Assembly: GCA_030040825.1 (NCBI GenBank)
Contig: JASHSY010000002.1
Coordinates: forward strand, 1 to 5,474
Origin: Xanthobacteraceae bacterium
GTDB taxonomy: Bacteria > Pseudomonadota > Alphaproteobacteria > Rhizobiales > Xanthobacteraceae
Length of the DNA: 5,474 nucleotides
Reading direction: 5' to 3'
Below the pieces are notes generated by a model. That model did no database searches and had not been told where the DNA came from. It saw nothing but the letters and a program-made list of their open reading frames with translations. Each line of letters opens with the position of its first letter. The stretch's first letter is position 1. Below are positions 5,419-5,474 of this stretch, piece by piece. The translations under genes were made by a program, and so were the position numbers.

Positions 5419-5474
5419 GGTTGCTTACGAGATGTGAGGTCGGCCACAATGCCGATGGCAACCGCGGGGTGTGA

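Noticed and set aside
5357..5461. N-terminal extension of the small membrane protein to a start at 5461
   Set aside because: The extra 35 residues have no hydrophobic or signal-like pattern, and a good AGGGG ribosome site supports the internal ATG at 5356.
1..5474. Mobile element, defence system, CRISPR array or RNA gene
   Set aside because: No transposase or integrase, terminal repeats, direct-repeat arrays, cloverleaf-like tRNA sequence or defence-type domain could be found. The visible genes are core metabolism and signalling with uniform composition.

Overview
The window looks like ordinary chromosome of a high-GC alphaproteobacterium, most likely from the Hyphomicrobiales (the Bradyrhizobium/Rhodopseudomonas/Xanthobacteraceae side). 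This rests on the GC-rich third positions, the style of the membrane GGDEF protein, the alphaproteobacterial HPt signature, and protein sequences that resemble homologues remembered from that order. It is inference, because no search was run. Five genes are complete and one is cut by the left edge. No tRNA, rRNA, insertion sequence, integrase, CRISPR array or toxin/antitoxin pair is visible.

Left third (1-1558, minus strand): a two-gene sulfur cluster. A cysteine synthase of the PLP fold-type II family (527-1558) is followed 38 bp downstream by a two-domain sulfurtransferase of the SseA/3-mercaptopyruvate type (488 down to the window edge, N-terminal domain only). One enzyme makes cysteine. 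The other belongs to a family that moves sulfane sulfur from mercaptopyruvate, a cysteine-derived thiol, or from thiosulfate. The leader of the cysteine synthase gene holds a perfect 18-nt inverted repeat and further complementary segments close to its Shine-Dalgarno.

Middle (1781-3805, plus strand): two signalling genes. The first encodes a membrane protein with about seven hydrophobic segments and a C-terminal GGDEF domain that has the GGEEF active site and the RxxD inhibitory site, so a probable feedback-controlled diguanylate cyclase. The second (114 bp later) encodes a response regulator made of a receiver domain fused to a histidine phosphotransfer domain, with no DNA-binding or enzymatic output. 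Both key phospho-acceptors (D55 and H170) are present, which suggests a phosphorelay intermediate. Whether the two proteins work together cannot be read from the sequence.

Right third (3926-5356): a complete M24 (creatinase/prolidase/aminopeptidase P) metallopeptidase on the plus strand with all five metal ligands, and a convergent gene for an 81-residue protein with two membrane segments and unknown function. Their stop codons are only 3 bp apart. The last 118 bp (5357-5474) hold the upstream region of the small gene, with an imperfect inverted repeat and no supported gene.

I find no convincing evidence of a previously undescribed system. The items most worth a second look are the REC-HPt protein beside a membrane diguanylate cyclase, the hairpin placed over that regulator's ribosome-binding region, and the structured leader of the cysteine synthase gene.
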